Of a DNA stretch of 64,000 nucleotides, positions 13,120 through 24,049 are shown piece after piece (within the stretch, counting starts at the first letter, position 1; each line of letters starts with the position of its first letter). Both the position numbers and the translations under genes were made by a program. The stretch is taken from the NCBI RefSeq assembly GCF_013368755.1, contig NC_049562.1:4650001-4714000 (forward strand), written 5' to 3'. The notes below the pieces were generated by a model. It saw nothing but the letters and a program-made list of their open reading frames with translations. It did not search any database and was not told where the DNA came from. The stretch is from Talaromyces rugulosus (lineage: Eukaryota; Ascomycota; Eurotiomycetes; Eurotiales; Trichocomaceae).

Positions 13120-15169
13120 AATTAGAGTATCAGTTGCTATAGAGTCCGGATAACACTTAGTTATTGAATACAGTTAAAACAGGGGTAAGATGGTGGGCTT
13201 TATAGAAGGAATTTTAGGCTAGCTATACAGTTGTAAACAAGATTTATCAGGCTCTTGGAAGAAAATGATGCTCTAGAAACTTAAAGGAGCGAATTATGGA
13301 GTTGCTGGCCAGAGCTAGTGCTGCAAAATTGCAGTTCTAACCAGTTTTTGCTACGAGTTTCCATCCATAACATTGGAATCTAGTAAAAATTAGTTAATTA
13401 GCAATACTCCCTTCCCTTTTTCTGGTAATGGGCTTCTAAATATAAATGCCTATTAGGGTTAGCGCTGCGACCTCGCGGAACTAACCGGATTTGGGAATTT
13501 ATATCATCCTTGAAAAATGGAAGGTCTGATCTAGTTGATAGTATACGATAATGTAATGGATTTTCTCATAGGCCAATCTAGATGCAATGTTTCCGATATC
13601 CTGCGGGCCAAAGCTATCGCTCGTCAACGGCATCAATAATATAATCGACCTAGAAGCCTCGGGTCATGTATGACTGGCAGTGGTGCAATACTATATGAGT
13701 AATATCTATCCCCTCCCCCTTTTTTTATTATTTGGGTAGTCAGGGGTATTTGTATATTTTTATATAAATTAAGATTTAGATGATAACATTTCCTAAAAAA
13801 TGAACAAGTCAAACACCCTGTATAAAGGGCTCATTAAGTACTAAACACCATATCGACGCGAAGTCCAAAACATATGTGCTGACCCGAATTAGAATACCCG
13901 GGTCCCAAATTCTTCAGCAAGCCGTCATGTTTTATCTTCTGGGGTTTCTAAAAAGGCGCCAAAACAAATTGTAGAGCACGACTCTTTTAGCGATCTCTAT
14001 AACAACACAATTATTAGAAGTTTAAAAAAAAATACAATCCATGAAGAGACCTACGCATTACTCGAAACTCCACCATCTTCTTGCCGTTGTTCTCTGTTGT
14101 TTCATGACACTGGCTGGTTGACCTTTTCAGGGCCACCTGCAACCGCGTGGCTATGAGATCCGGTTTCTTGACTCGGTAATTCGGTTGGCCGTGGTGCTGG
14201 GCTGTCGCTTTCTGCAGATTCGCCGCTTTTCTTCTTTTTCATGAAAAGAAATGGTATGGCGAGACACATGGTTGGGATAGCAAGACGTATCTTCAAATAT
14301 CGATATGGTGAGATGAAATAGGAATTTCTTAAAAGTAAAAAGAAAGCAAGGAGTTTCTATTCAAACGTGATTTTTATTTCTCAACGTCTTTATAAATGAC
14401 CTAACATTCGGGGGTTACGTTTTATATACATGGGAGCACGGCCGGTGTTGCATTTCACGTAAACAATAAACGATGAATGATTTTAAATACTCCTGGGGCG
14501 CCGCAGGTCCCAAGAGAATTAGACTAACAGCGTTCAGTTCCACTTAAGAACATCTATACGTAAAATTAGCCTGGCCCCACCCTGTAATAATGTCAGCGCT
14601 AAACTTAAAACATCAAGTGTTGCGATCAAATCATCTGTCATAGTCTTACTTTTGGGCAGACTATTTTCAAAGCTTAACATTGGCTATTATGAGCTAAAAT
14701 TTGGTTTCTTCGAACTTACAACTATATTACGGACTAGCTCGACTGCTTACATCGTTGTTTGGTTCGCGTTACATACTCTTTTTAGAGTATACTACTGCAA
14801 ACTACGTTATAAATTGAGCTGAAAGTAGGCCATAGTTTCCTAGAAGGTACCAAGTCGCGGGCATTTCCCCCGCCCCTCTTGAGACTTGAATGAAATCAGC
14901 CACTAAATCGCGGTTTGACTTGTAGAAGCAAAAATATATTCTTGTTTTTATCCTACTAAAGCCGTCCATTTGATAGTGAAATAAAGATAAATAGATAAAT
15001 AAAAATCCCCTAGTTGAACATCCTGTCACATTAGTCTCCACGGTTTGGCTATTGAATGATCATACTCCAAGTATAAGGCTTAGTCTTAGAAGTGTATGAA
15101 TGAATATTACATATACAGATATAGCACCATTTATGGTAAAGTTGCACGGTGGACTCCTTAATCATCCTA
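13120..15169. other. AT-rich intergenic block with no supported gene
   Basis: About 2 kb of AT-rich, repeat-poor sequence. One 64-codon minus-strand frame (14296-14102) begins with a hydrophobic stretch, a Lys cluster (MKKKKSG) and a Ser/Pro tail, but has no splice support or recognisable family. A short GC-rich island near 13458-13490 follows an isolated TTAGGGTTA. Decayed transposon remnants are possible but not shown. Confidence 0.35.
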
Positions 15170-16755
15170 CTATAAAGTTTCTAAGAGCTCCGCCTCAGCA
15201 GGATGGCTGGCCAGCCAGCGAGTCCTTGCATGAGATGCAGATTTGATACCGAATGCCGACCCAATCCGATCCAGATAATCAAGGATTAAATGTCTCTGGT
15301 ATAATGAGAGACTGTCCACGGAATTTGCTGTCCCGAGGCCTCGGAGCAGAAAAAAGGCTCCCAGGCCTTTCGATTCGGCACCAATTTTTACTTCGCCATT
15401 GTTATCGATATCCCCCAGCAAATAAGGAGCACTTGAGCAGATTTTATCTACAAATGTTGAAAGACTGTCGCGAAGGCTCCTCTCAGACATTACAGGTCCA
15501 TTGTAATCGGGCTGGCAGGCATATCCTGTGCAGAAAATGTAATAGCCTTCAATTAGGCTCTGTACCAAGTGAATACAGCCACACCAGTAGATCATCCATA
15601 GAGCCGCGAGCTGGATATTTTTAAAGGCATGTATTTGTTTTAAAGCAAACCAGGCTTCATCAGAGCCATGGTCCTGTAGTAGAGTGAAAGTATCAAACGT
15701 CCATCCTGAAGGCACAGAGCTTGACCAAGAGGTCAGTTGCGAGTGGGTATCAACAGCACTTTGTAAAGCTTCGTCGAAATTTGTCCCCGGGTGACACTTG
15801 CTAATTGAGATTTGTGATACGGCTGCTTGTAGCTTTAACCGGGACATGGATGCCTTGGACAGCAATGGCCATAGTGATGATCCGAGTGAAGAGGTATTGG
15901 GAACATAATCGTTCTGTATATTTGAGTTTCCATCGTCAAAAGGTTCATACAGGGCACGAATTATGCTATGGGCATTCACTGTTCGGTGGAGGCCATCATT
16001 GATGTTAGAGCAAGGTTGCGTGGCCCATCGCTGACGTACAATTTCTGCTGCAGCTGCGTCGTGGGGGCTGGCCAATGGGGTTTTCATGCCAGAGATAATC
16101 TATATATTAGTTAGCTTGGCCCATTGGACAGGTTATTCTTCGCGTACCTCGTGTTTCTGAAGGAGAACAATAGCTGTCAATGTTTCATCTGCCGTTGCAG
16201 TCGATGGATGGTTTAATTCGCTGCCAAGAAGTTGCAACGCTTCCCCATAGTGTACCTGAGATACCCGTTGAAGCTGCCTCATACGTGAAATATTTGCGAG
16301 ATTCGAAGTAGAAATAGCAAGAAACGCTTCTTGTAGGCATGGTGATGGTGTTTTCAGCATTTGTGGAAGAAACTCCAAATAACCAAGCACTAGAAAAGTT
16401 GCGGGCATCGTAAAGTTCTCAATAAAGCTTGCAGTTGCATATTGAGTCCAATCTGTGGAGGGCCGAATATGCATATGTGGTGCTGTTTCCGGCGCTGTCT
16501 TAGGTATGGATTCAGAGGCGGGTACTTTTGTGGTGACCCATGAGTTCATTGACCGAAATCTTAGTTGACTGTCCTCTCGATATCCCGGACAGAGCTTGCC
16601 GGTTCTTGTGCATCTGTGACATTCGGGCTTTGCCTCATCGCACTTGGGGAGAGTTAATCATAGATGCTGTACTGGAAAGGGCTAGAGTTGCAAACCTTGA
16701 CTTTCCTTCTTCGGCAACTATAGCATCCTTTACTCCAGCTCGGACGGGGAGGCAT
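15170..16755 (-). CDS. Zn2Cys6 transcription factor, 494 aa (regulator 2)
   Basis: Three exons, 16755-16696, 16642-16148 and 16099-15170, all joined in phase 0. The first intron splits the zinc cluster: exon 1 encodes MPPRPSWSKGCYSCRRRKVK and exon 2 continues CDEAKPECHRCTRTGKLCPG, giving all six cysteines in canonical spacing. The remainder is a helical activation/regulatory region of the type seen in short fungal Zn2Cys6 proteins, with DETLTAIVLLQKHE before the second intron. The donor of intron 1 is GTTTGC and its acceptor AAG, both somewhat weak, but the intact cysteine array supports the join. It is not closely similar to regulators 1 and 3. It is divergent from the thioesterase gene; any control of it is unproven. 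Confidence 0.9.
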
Positions 16756-17339
16756 ATTTCTCGACAGACTGGGGCTGTCTCATTTATCAATCGACAAATG
16801 AGATCCGGAGAGCTGAAGGAGTCAACTCGATGAACACTATAAGAGCATGCTAGTATTTCTCAGGGAATAAGGCGCTTCCTATAAGAAAAAAAAGGGTCTG
16901 GCAGCTAATTAAAATTTGGGCTAACCACGGGACCCTTCTTGACGTCAAATGGTTGTAGGATGGTCCTTATGAAAAGAGAGTTAGACTAATTAATCGTTGT
17001 TGATTAGCGGGGCGTCTGACTGGAGTCCGGTATTCTCTTTTACATAAGCAAACATGTATTCATCCAAAGTTAACAAAAAAATCTTTCGATAAGCCTACTG
17101 GTTAAATTATATATTCAGATCCAACTAGTCACGCAGACAATGCAAAAGGGACAGCCATACTTAGGGTTATTAGGGTTAGGGTTATTTGGAGAACTGAAAA
17201 CCGATTATGTAATTATTTACTAAGTGGGGTCAGTGGGGCGAAGACGACCCAATTATCTCATCTTCCAGCAACCATGCATCACCTTACGTCTTTCCACCTC
17301 CGCTTGAATAATACTATTAAATAACAAAACATAATCGCG
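16756..17339. promoter_or_regulatory. Divergent promoter between regulator 2 and the thioesterase
   Basis: This 584-nt AT-rich region separates two divergent start codons. It contains a cluster of telomere-type TTAGGG units at 17161-17183, listed separately. Confidence 0.5.
17161..17183 (+). repeat. Interstitial TTAGGG cluster
   Basis: Three TTAGGG units start at 17161, 17170 and 17176, separated by TTA and then directly adjacent. They sit about 160 nt before the thioesterase start codon. Fungal telomeres commonly use TTAGGG, and TTAGGGTTA is a known binding site for Tbf1-type Myb proteins in yeasts; here the role is unknown. Confidence 0.8.
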
Positions 17340-18293
17340 ATGCTCCGGTCCGGTCATATTATTTCGCTACTCTCAGTCATTCCTGCTCTAGCTACAGCAG
17401 ATTCTGAAACGCCGTTGCCGCTGGTGATCTGGCATGGGCTAGGCGACAGCTACCAGGCAGAGGGCTTGCAAGAAGTCGCGCAACTCGCCGAGGAAGTCAA
17501 TCCTGGGACATATGTGCATATAATTCACTTGGACGAGTCCGATGGAGGTGATCGACAAGCTACATTCTTTGGAAACGTGACCGAACAAGTCGCCCAGGTC
17601 TGCGATCAGCTAGCCTCGGAGCCGATCCTGAGTACGGCGCCTGCAATTAATGCTCTGGGATTCTCACAGGGCGGACAGTTTCTTCGAGCTTATATCGAGC
17701 AATGCAATTCTCCTCCTGTGCACAATCTGGTAACCATGGGAAGTCAGCACAATGGCATCTTTAAATTTCAATCTTGTGCCAGCTCTGGAGACTGGGTCTG
17801 CCGAGGCGCAGAAGCGTTATTGCGTTACGGCACATGGTCCGACTTTGTCCAGTCTCGGCTTGTGCCAGCACAGTACTTCCGAGATGTTGAGGAATACGAT
17901 TCGTACCTGAAGCAGAGCAACTTTCTCGCGGATATCAATAATGAACGAGAAGAGAAGAACGCATTGTACAAAAAGAATCTTGTTTCGCTGAACCGTTTTG
18001 GCATGTTCATGTTTGCAGAGGATACGACGGCCGTCCCCAAGGAAAGTGCATGGTTTGCTGAAGTGAATCAAACCAGTGGCGAAGTGACGACGCTTAGAGA
18101 GCGGCCAATATACAAAGAAGACTGGCTAGGCTTGCGCACCTTGGATGAACAAGGGAAACTTGATTTTGAGACAATTCCAGGACAACACATGCAGTTGACA
18201 GAAAAGCTGTTGACCGAAGTTTTTGCGGAATATTTCAGCTCGGCCGTGGGTGGCGATGATTTAGCGAGATTTCTACTTACGCAGAGCTCATGA
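17340..18293 (+). CDS. PPT1: Palmitoyl-protein thioesterase 1 homologue, 317 aa
   Basis: This single-exon gene encodes an alpha/beta hydrolase of the PPT family, which removes palmitate from cysteine in lysosome/vacuole-delivered proteins. A signal peptide covers roughly residues 1-20. PLVIWHGLGDS near residue 27 is the family opening (oxyanion region). The nucleophile elbow is GFSQGG with Ser109. The likely acid is Asp228 in FAEDTTAVP, and the His is His283 in PGQHMQL, giving a complete triad. The cysteine-containing FQSCASSGDWVCRGAE region is also typical. Length matches PPT1 proteins (about 300 aa). The start at 17340 is the first ATG after an AT-rich leader. An active enzyme is expected. 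Confidence 0.95.
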   Translation: MLRSGHIISLLSVIPALATADSETPLPLVIWHGLGDSYQAEGLQEVAQLAEEVNPGTYVHIIHLDESDGGDRQATFFGNVTEQVAQVCDQLASEPILSTAPAINALGFSQGGQFLRAYIEQCNSPPVHNLVTMGSQHNGIFKFQSCASSGDWVCRGAEALLRYGTWSDFVQSRLVPAQYFRDVEEYDSYLKQSNFLADINNEREEKNALYKKNLVSLNRFGMFMFAEDTTAVPKESAWFAEVNQTSGEVTTLRERPIYKEDWLGLRTLDEQGKLDFETIPGQHMQLTEKLLTEVFAEYFSSAVGGDDLARFLLTQSS

Positions 18294-18893
18294 TATAATT
18301 TTTTTTAACATTTGAATCATGTATGTTTAACTACACCATTTAGCATTGCTAATTGATGACATTAAATGGGACACCAAAGTGCGAATGTTTAGAGTTTCTC
18401 TTGCCCAGAATTGCATGTTTGACTAGAGCTAGCCATGGCCCGAAGAGGTGGCACAAGAATGGGACAATAGTGAATGCTACTATGTTTTATGGGTTGGACA
18501 GAAGGAGGCCGCTGTGCTGCCTTGCAATATGTATGATGCATGGATGAAAATATACATGGTACTGGAGCGGAGGACGTGAAGCTGGGCGCTCCGAGGGACT
18601 AGTCCCGTTACGGAGCGGCCGGGTCCGCATTTTGACCAAATGTTGGCCATTATTGGCCAAAAGGGGAAGGCATCTAACCCAGAAAGGCAAGTCTCGGAGG
18701 CCCTATAGCATTTCGGGCCCGAAGCTGCCGGACGGCTCCGAAGGCAGCTCTTTATCCGCCAGAGCAACACAATCCTTTTTATTATTGTCACTATTATATA
18801 TGTTGCCTGGCCTCTTCCATCTCTCAGCTACTCCTCTACGCAGATTCCATCCATCGACTCCCTACCTTGGCTGCTGACATCATTACAGTCAAC
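18294..18893. promoter_or_regulatory. Promoter of the MFS exporter, rich in CGG/CCG triplets
   Basis: The central part (about 18560-18760) is much GC-richer than its surroundings and crowded with CGG and CCG triplets, the half-sites bound by Zn2Cys6 proteins. It holds an inverted repeat (18588-18616) and a second palindromic element, GGCCATTATTGGCC, at 18647-18660. Confidence 0.5.
18588..18616. promoter_or_regulatory. Candidate Zn2Cys6 operator in the exporter promoter
   Basis: GCTCCG and CGGAGC form inverted arms around a perfect 12-bp palindrome, GGGACTAGTCCC (18595-18606). The element lies about 280 nt before the exporter start. The 11-mer GGCGCTCCGAG at its left edge (18585-18595) recurs exactly in the promoter of regulator 3 at 23673-23683. 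Confidence 0.45.
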
Positions 18894-20689
18894 ATGACCG
18901 AGGAACACTATCGTCGTGACTCGTACTCAGAAAAAACAATGACTGATGGCTCTGCAAATGGAAACACCAACGGCAACAAAGACGCCGTTGATGAAAAACA
19001 GACAGATGAGGCCACCAGTTCTCCAAAAGCCGATTCTCCTCCAGCACATGAGTATCCTGGAGCATTGTCCCTGACAGCCATTTTGGTTGCTGTCTACCTT
19101 GCCATATTCCTTGTTGCTCTTGTAAGTATTTCAAATTCCCTCAAAGTGCCTAGAAAAGGATATATTAGACTAACACGAAAACACGATAATAGGACCGAAC
19201 AATCATTGCCACTGCTATCCCACGCATCACCGATGACTTCCACGCGCTCGGGGACATCGCCTGGTACGGTAGCGCCTATTTACTTACTAGCTGCTCCTTT
19301 CAGTTGACTTTTGGCCGGTTGTTCACTTTCTATTCGCCCAAGTGGATCTTTTTGATCGCCATCGTCATTTTCGAAATAGGGTCTGCTATTTGTGGTGCTG
19401 CACCAACCTCCACTGCATTCATCATTGGCCGAGCCATTGCTGGCATGGGATCCTGTGGAATATTTTCTGGAACCATAGTCATTATAACTGATGCTGTACC
19501 CTTGCAAAAGCGCCCTATGATGACAGGATTCATGGGCAGCCTTTTTGGCATCTCCTCGGTTGTTGCTCCTCTCATGGGTGGTGCCTTTACCGACCGAGTG
19601 ACATGGAGATGGTGCTTTTACATCAACTTGCCAATCGGTGCCGTCACTATTGTCATAATTAGTCTTATCCTCAAAGCAAACCCTCCGCCAAATCCAAGCC
19701 CTGCGAGAACAATAAAGGATCGTCTCAATCAACTCGACCCTTTCGGCACCCTAGTTTTCTTGCCCAGCATAGTGTGCTTGATTATCGCTCTGCAATGGGG
19801 TGGAACCACTTACTCTTGGAATAATGGCAGAATCATTGCGCTGTTCGTTTTGTTCGGCGTGCTCATGATTGCCTTCGTTTTGATCCAGAGATGGAAACAA
19901 GAAACGGCCTCGGTACCCCCTCGACTTGCAAAAATGAGAAGCATAGGAGCAGGATTCTGGTTCTCCCTGTGCCTAGGTGGTAGCATGATGCTTTTCGTGT
20001 ATTACCTTCCCGTTTGGTTTCAGGCTATTAAGGGTGCTTCTGCGGTCAAGTCGGGTATTATGAATATCCCTCTGGTGTTGTCACTTGTCATCGGCTCCAT
20101 AATTGCAGGTATCTGTGTCTCGAAAATAGGATACTTCACCCCTTTTATGATCCTTGGCAGTATAGTCATGTCGATCGGTGGCGGCCTTCTCTCTACTTTT
20201 ACGACAACCACGAACCATCCAGAGTGGATTGGCTACCAAGTTCTTCTTGGTTTAGGTATTGGATTAGGAATGCAGCAAAGCAGTGTCGCCGCCCAAACTA
20301 TTCTCGAACGCAAGGATGTGCCAACTGGTGCAGCATTGATGATGCTAGCCCAGTCTCTCGGTGGCGCCATCTTTCTTGCAGTTGCTCAAACTGTATTCCA
20401 AAACAATCTTGTCAGCCGTGTGCAAACATCCATCCACGGTCAACATGGCGAAAACATCGCCCAACTAGTTCTTCAGGCTGGCGCGACTGGCATTCGCGGC
20501 CTCGTCAGTCCGGCCGACTTACCTCCTGTTTTGGTTGCTTATAACTCAGCCATTACAAAAACCTTTTATGTCGGTGTGGGTCTTGCAAGCGCTTCGATAA
20601 TTGGCGCTCTTTTAATGGAGTGGCCGAGTGTTAAGGGAGGCGACAAGGAGAACAAGTCTCAGGCTCCTACCGACGATGTGGAGGCATAG
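18894..20689 (+). CDS. MFS drug/metabolite exporter, DHA2 (14-TM) type, 574 aa
   Basis: Two exons, 18894-19121 and 19193-20689, with a 71-nt intron (GTAAGT donor, TAG acceptor) in phase 0. The join recreates the family signature LDRTIIATAIPRITDDF after the first membrane helix. A hydrophilic N-terminus of about 58 residues precedes the helices. GRAIAGMGSCGIFSG and the conserved WRWCFYINLPIGA segment place it in the DHA2 group, which includes toxin and drug efflux pumps of secondary-metabolite clusters. It would act at the plasma membrane as a proton antiporter. It is convergent with regulator 3, 347 nt apart, and shares promoter motifs with it, so regulator-controlled efflux is plausible. The substrate is unknown. 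Confidence 0.93.
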
Positions 20690-21036
20690 GTGCCGGTGGT
20701 TCTGCTCGCCTATCCGGCCACTGCAGGAACATGAAAATCGATTTCTTTGTTTTTTTCTTTTCTTTTTCACCAGTCATGGGACGTTCGCTCCACTCAATTA
20801 TTTGCTTAAAATTTGCTATTTACTTGGGCAGAGGTAAAGTTATCCAATGTGTCATTTGTATGATAGAATGCAGCAGGGAAGGAGTTTAGCTCAAAAAAAG
20901 GGTAGTAATAATAGATCCTAATATCTAATAAAAAGTGAATTCCATGGTATCTCTAAAATATGTCCATTTACTCCGTAAGACTTCATAATATATTATCCGT
21001 CAATAGTTAATCACCACCAAACTAATCAGTTTATAC
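20690..21036. terminator. Convergent 3' region of exporter and regulator 3
   Basis: This 347-nt AT-rich stretch with a long T-rich run near 20745-20770 must hold both transcript ends. No gene is visible. Confidence 0.4.
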
Positions 21037-23503
21037 TCAAAGCTGCCCCAAGGGTGAGGGAAATAGTATGTCCATATCCCCAGAGCTCTGTGCCTGAAAC
21101 TGCTGAAGCAAATCATCCCATTGAACCCAGTCCATAGGACTGTCCTCGACAGGATACATTTCAGCAATGGCGTCCATATCGAGGTCAGAGTTTACCGGAT
21201 CAGCAGCATATTTGAAACTAGATGGTGAGATTCCAGGTCCGAGGTTGATAGAATGGTCCTTCAACATAATACCGCTTTCGCTGCCAGTAGGCATCGTGTC
21301 TGATGGTGTTGTTGTCCGTCCCGTAGAGTACAAGGACTCTGAATAATGCTGCCCAGAAGTAGTAGTGGCAGATACCGTACTAGCAGCTTTTCTGTGCGTC
21401 GGATTTGATGTTCTTAGGCGTTGAAGGTATGCCCAATACATGGTGATACTCTCCGGCTGAGGGAGAGGGTGCAGTCGGCGGCGCTCAGACTCGGAGACAT
21501 GTGCTGACCAGGCCTTTATGGCGAGATTGGCAACTGCGAGGTGGAGAGGGGTGTTGACGCCTTGATCCAGGTTTTTGAACTGGGTTCGCAGTAATTTGTC
21601 GACCAATGGCCAGCCTTGTTCGACATGTTCCCCAATGGCTCGCTCACGCAGTTCAGAAAGCATGACAATGATCGGTTCCCACGGAAAATGAAAATCCGTA
21701 TGCCACGTAAATTTCAGCATTTTGTCAGTCGAGAAAAGAAGGCTTGCATATTCGACAATGTTTTTACAGTATCCAAACAAGAGATTTCGCTCAGACTTTG
21801 GCATCTCTTGTCCTTTCTCCTGATACCGCCTTGGATGATGTGCACGTAACCTGGTTAATGCCACAACAGATCGAGCAACCACCCGAGTCATGAGATGAAG
21901 TGGTATTGAAGAATCACAGTAATTGATATATCGGGTTTCAAACATGTGCTCTAATTCATCAATCATTCGATCCTTTTTCTCGAGTGAGATCGAAACCGAA
22001 TTAAGAGATTCCCAGTATCCGTCAAAAGTCGACGTTTTGATTTCAGCATGCTTGAAAAGCCACAACCCCAAATCGTAGCACATGAGACAAAATATCATCT
22101 CTGTGGCACTAGATGACTCAACTGGAAGTTCTTTCATATCGGGATCGAGTGCACTATCGTCGACGTTGGATGGTGTCTTCGTGTCGGCGGTATGTATCGC
22201 GTACGACTCGCAACCAGCCATGTGACCGATTGTAGCGTCCGTAACCATCAACTTCCACCATGTTCGTCGCCGAATCTCTGTTTCAAACACTGACAGGCCT
22301 AGCTTTGATCCGTCCTTATGAAGCCCGATTCGCTGGGCAATCCGAGTACAGACGCCAGACATAGACCATAAGACATGTGGATTATATACAAGTCGGACAG
22401 AGAGCTGGGGTTTTTTGAAAAGTCAGTCGCATATACACTAGCGGCCAAAGATTAAACTCACAATAAATAAAAGGAATGCTTGGAGCACAATCAGTTCTGA
22501 TGTTCCAAGAACACCGGCATTAGCCAAAGCTTGCTGTGCCGCTTGTCGATATCGAGGCAACAGCGTGGCCTTTGGCTCGTCAAATAATTTTCGAACTTCT
22601 TCATCTGACATGCTCAGGAATGCTGAAGAGTAAATCGCAAACATCAAAGCTTCGAGTTCTGGTGACACGGATTCAAGATCACCGGCGGCATCTAGTATTC
22701 GTTGTTGTATTGTGGGCGCATGTATGATTTTTGTTAATGGATTTACCCCGTCGAGAAATACTTGCCAAAGTTTAAATATTTGTATTGGGTTTGGATGAAG
22801 ATGGAGAAGACTTTGTCGAGTAGGCCTTCCAGCGAAAAGGAAGTTTCCATTCAAGTCTTCCTCTTGACGCTCTTTGGGCCCTAAAAGGGCATCGGTAGAT
22901 GCTTCTGTCAGGATACCTTCGCTATCTTGAAGCTGTTTCTTGATTAGCATAGAGAGTACGCATAAGTAGCTCAATCTTGCTTACTTCATTGCTGACACTC
23001 TTCCACAAATGACTATGTACATATATAGGTTAATATTTGAAGCAACCAACGCACGAAAAGGTTACGAACTTGTCCAGATAAAGTGATCTCCCTTCTCTTG
23101 TTATAAGTCTTCCAGGACCAGACCTCGCTGTGTTCTCAGATGGTGCAGATGGTGCAGGCACAGGAGTACCGAAGCCTTGGGGACTTGAGTATTTCTCGCT
23201 ACCGTCAGAGGTGGCTTCCCGGGCTGAGGCTGCCTCGCCTCGACTGTCCTCGTCACCAAGCATACCAGAGTCTATGCCGGATTTTCGCAGGATCTCTTCG
23301 TAACGTTTGAGTCGTGCTGCCATTTCAACCTCGGGCAATTTCTTCTTGCGCCTTCGGGGTGGGAGCGGATCCCGGTACTCGCACTGAGTCCGCGCTTTTG
23401 TACATCCTGAACATGGAAGAGATCGGTCGCATTTAACCTTTCTTCTTTGGCAAAGAACGCAGGCATGAGGCCTCAGGGCAGATGGGCTAGGTGCGCTTGC
23501 CAT
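21037..23503 (-). CDS. Zn2Cys6 transcription factor with fungal_trans domain, 773 aa (regulator 3)
   Basis: Four exons: 23503-23055, 23012-22985 (only 28 nt), 22938-22462 and 22404-21037; junction phases agree. The zinc cluster is CVLCQRRKVKCDRSLPCSGC with two further cysteines following, then RRRKKKLPE and a short coiled coil. The 28-nt exon restores DKFVTFSHLWKSVSNE, a motif conserved in this group. The middle homology region includes RIAQRIGLHKDG and EIRRRTWWKLMVTDA. The C-terminal 100 residues are acidic, consistent with an activation domain. I chose the ATG at 23503, which has a strong CACCATGG context, over an in-frame ATG five codons upstream. Similarity to regulator 1 suggests duplication. 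It probably regulates the convergent exporter (inference from shared promoter motifs). Confidence 0.92.
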
Positions 23504-24049
23504 GGTGCATAAGGTCACAATCCTAGCGTCTGAATATGGGGTTCATGATGGCCAATACTCTAGATCCAACTTGCTCTGTGTGTTATAGCGTTTGAAGATC
23601 AATCACCGACCACAAGCGAGAGATATAAAAAGATCGCGCATCAAGAGGCTATGTAAGACAATCGTGATGTCCGGCGCTCCGAGATAAGCTAGGTTCGCTG
23701 ACTAAGTCCTATCGCTAGTCCCAAATAGGACGCATTCAGTTTATCGCGGCCCGGTCTCCACGTCACTAGCAGTTATAGCCTCACTCCGCACTCACGGGGC
23801 CGTTGTCTCGAAGGATGGCCCAGAATGGCCTTTGATTTTATGGTTGTGAACCCTTTTGCATTCTGCATCCAAGGAAGGTGTTTTTTCCCAATGCCGTGCC
23901 GTCGCACACGATGCTTCCTTTCTTCTCGTCGAGGAAAGCCACTGGAAACCGACACCGATCAAAGGACCGAGGTAGGAAGTTCGGTTATGGGCTGAGAAAT
24001 TCCAAGTAGGTAAATATGCTGTTCGTCCTTTCTTAGCATTCTCATACTG
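23504..24049. promoter_or_regulatory. Divergent promoter between regulator 3 and F-box gene
   Basis: This 546-nt region includes GGCGCTCCGAG (23673-23683), identical to a site in the exporter promoter. It also has an inverted repeat: GTCCTAT at 23706-23712 and ATAGGAC at 23725-23731, enclosing CTAGTCCC, an 8-mer also present in the exporter element. Confidence 0.45.

Noticed and set aside
14102..14296. 64-codon frame with a hydrophobic start and Lys cluster
   Set aside because: It lies in AT-rich, otherwise gene-free sequence with no homology recalled and no flanking exons. It is mentioned only within the intergenic note.
19280..19732. Antisense frame of 150 codons within the MFS exporter
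   Set aside because: It is a complementary-strand shadow of conserved membrane helices.
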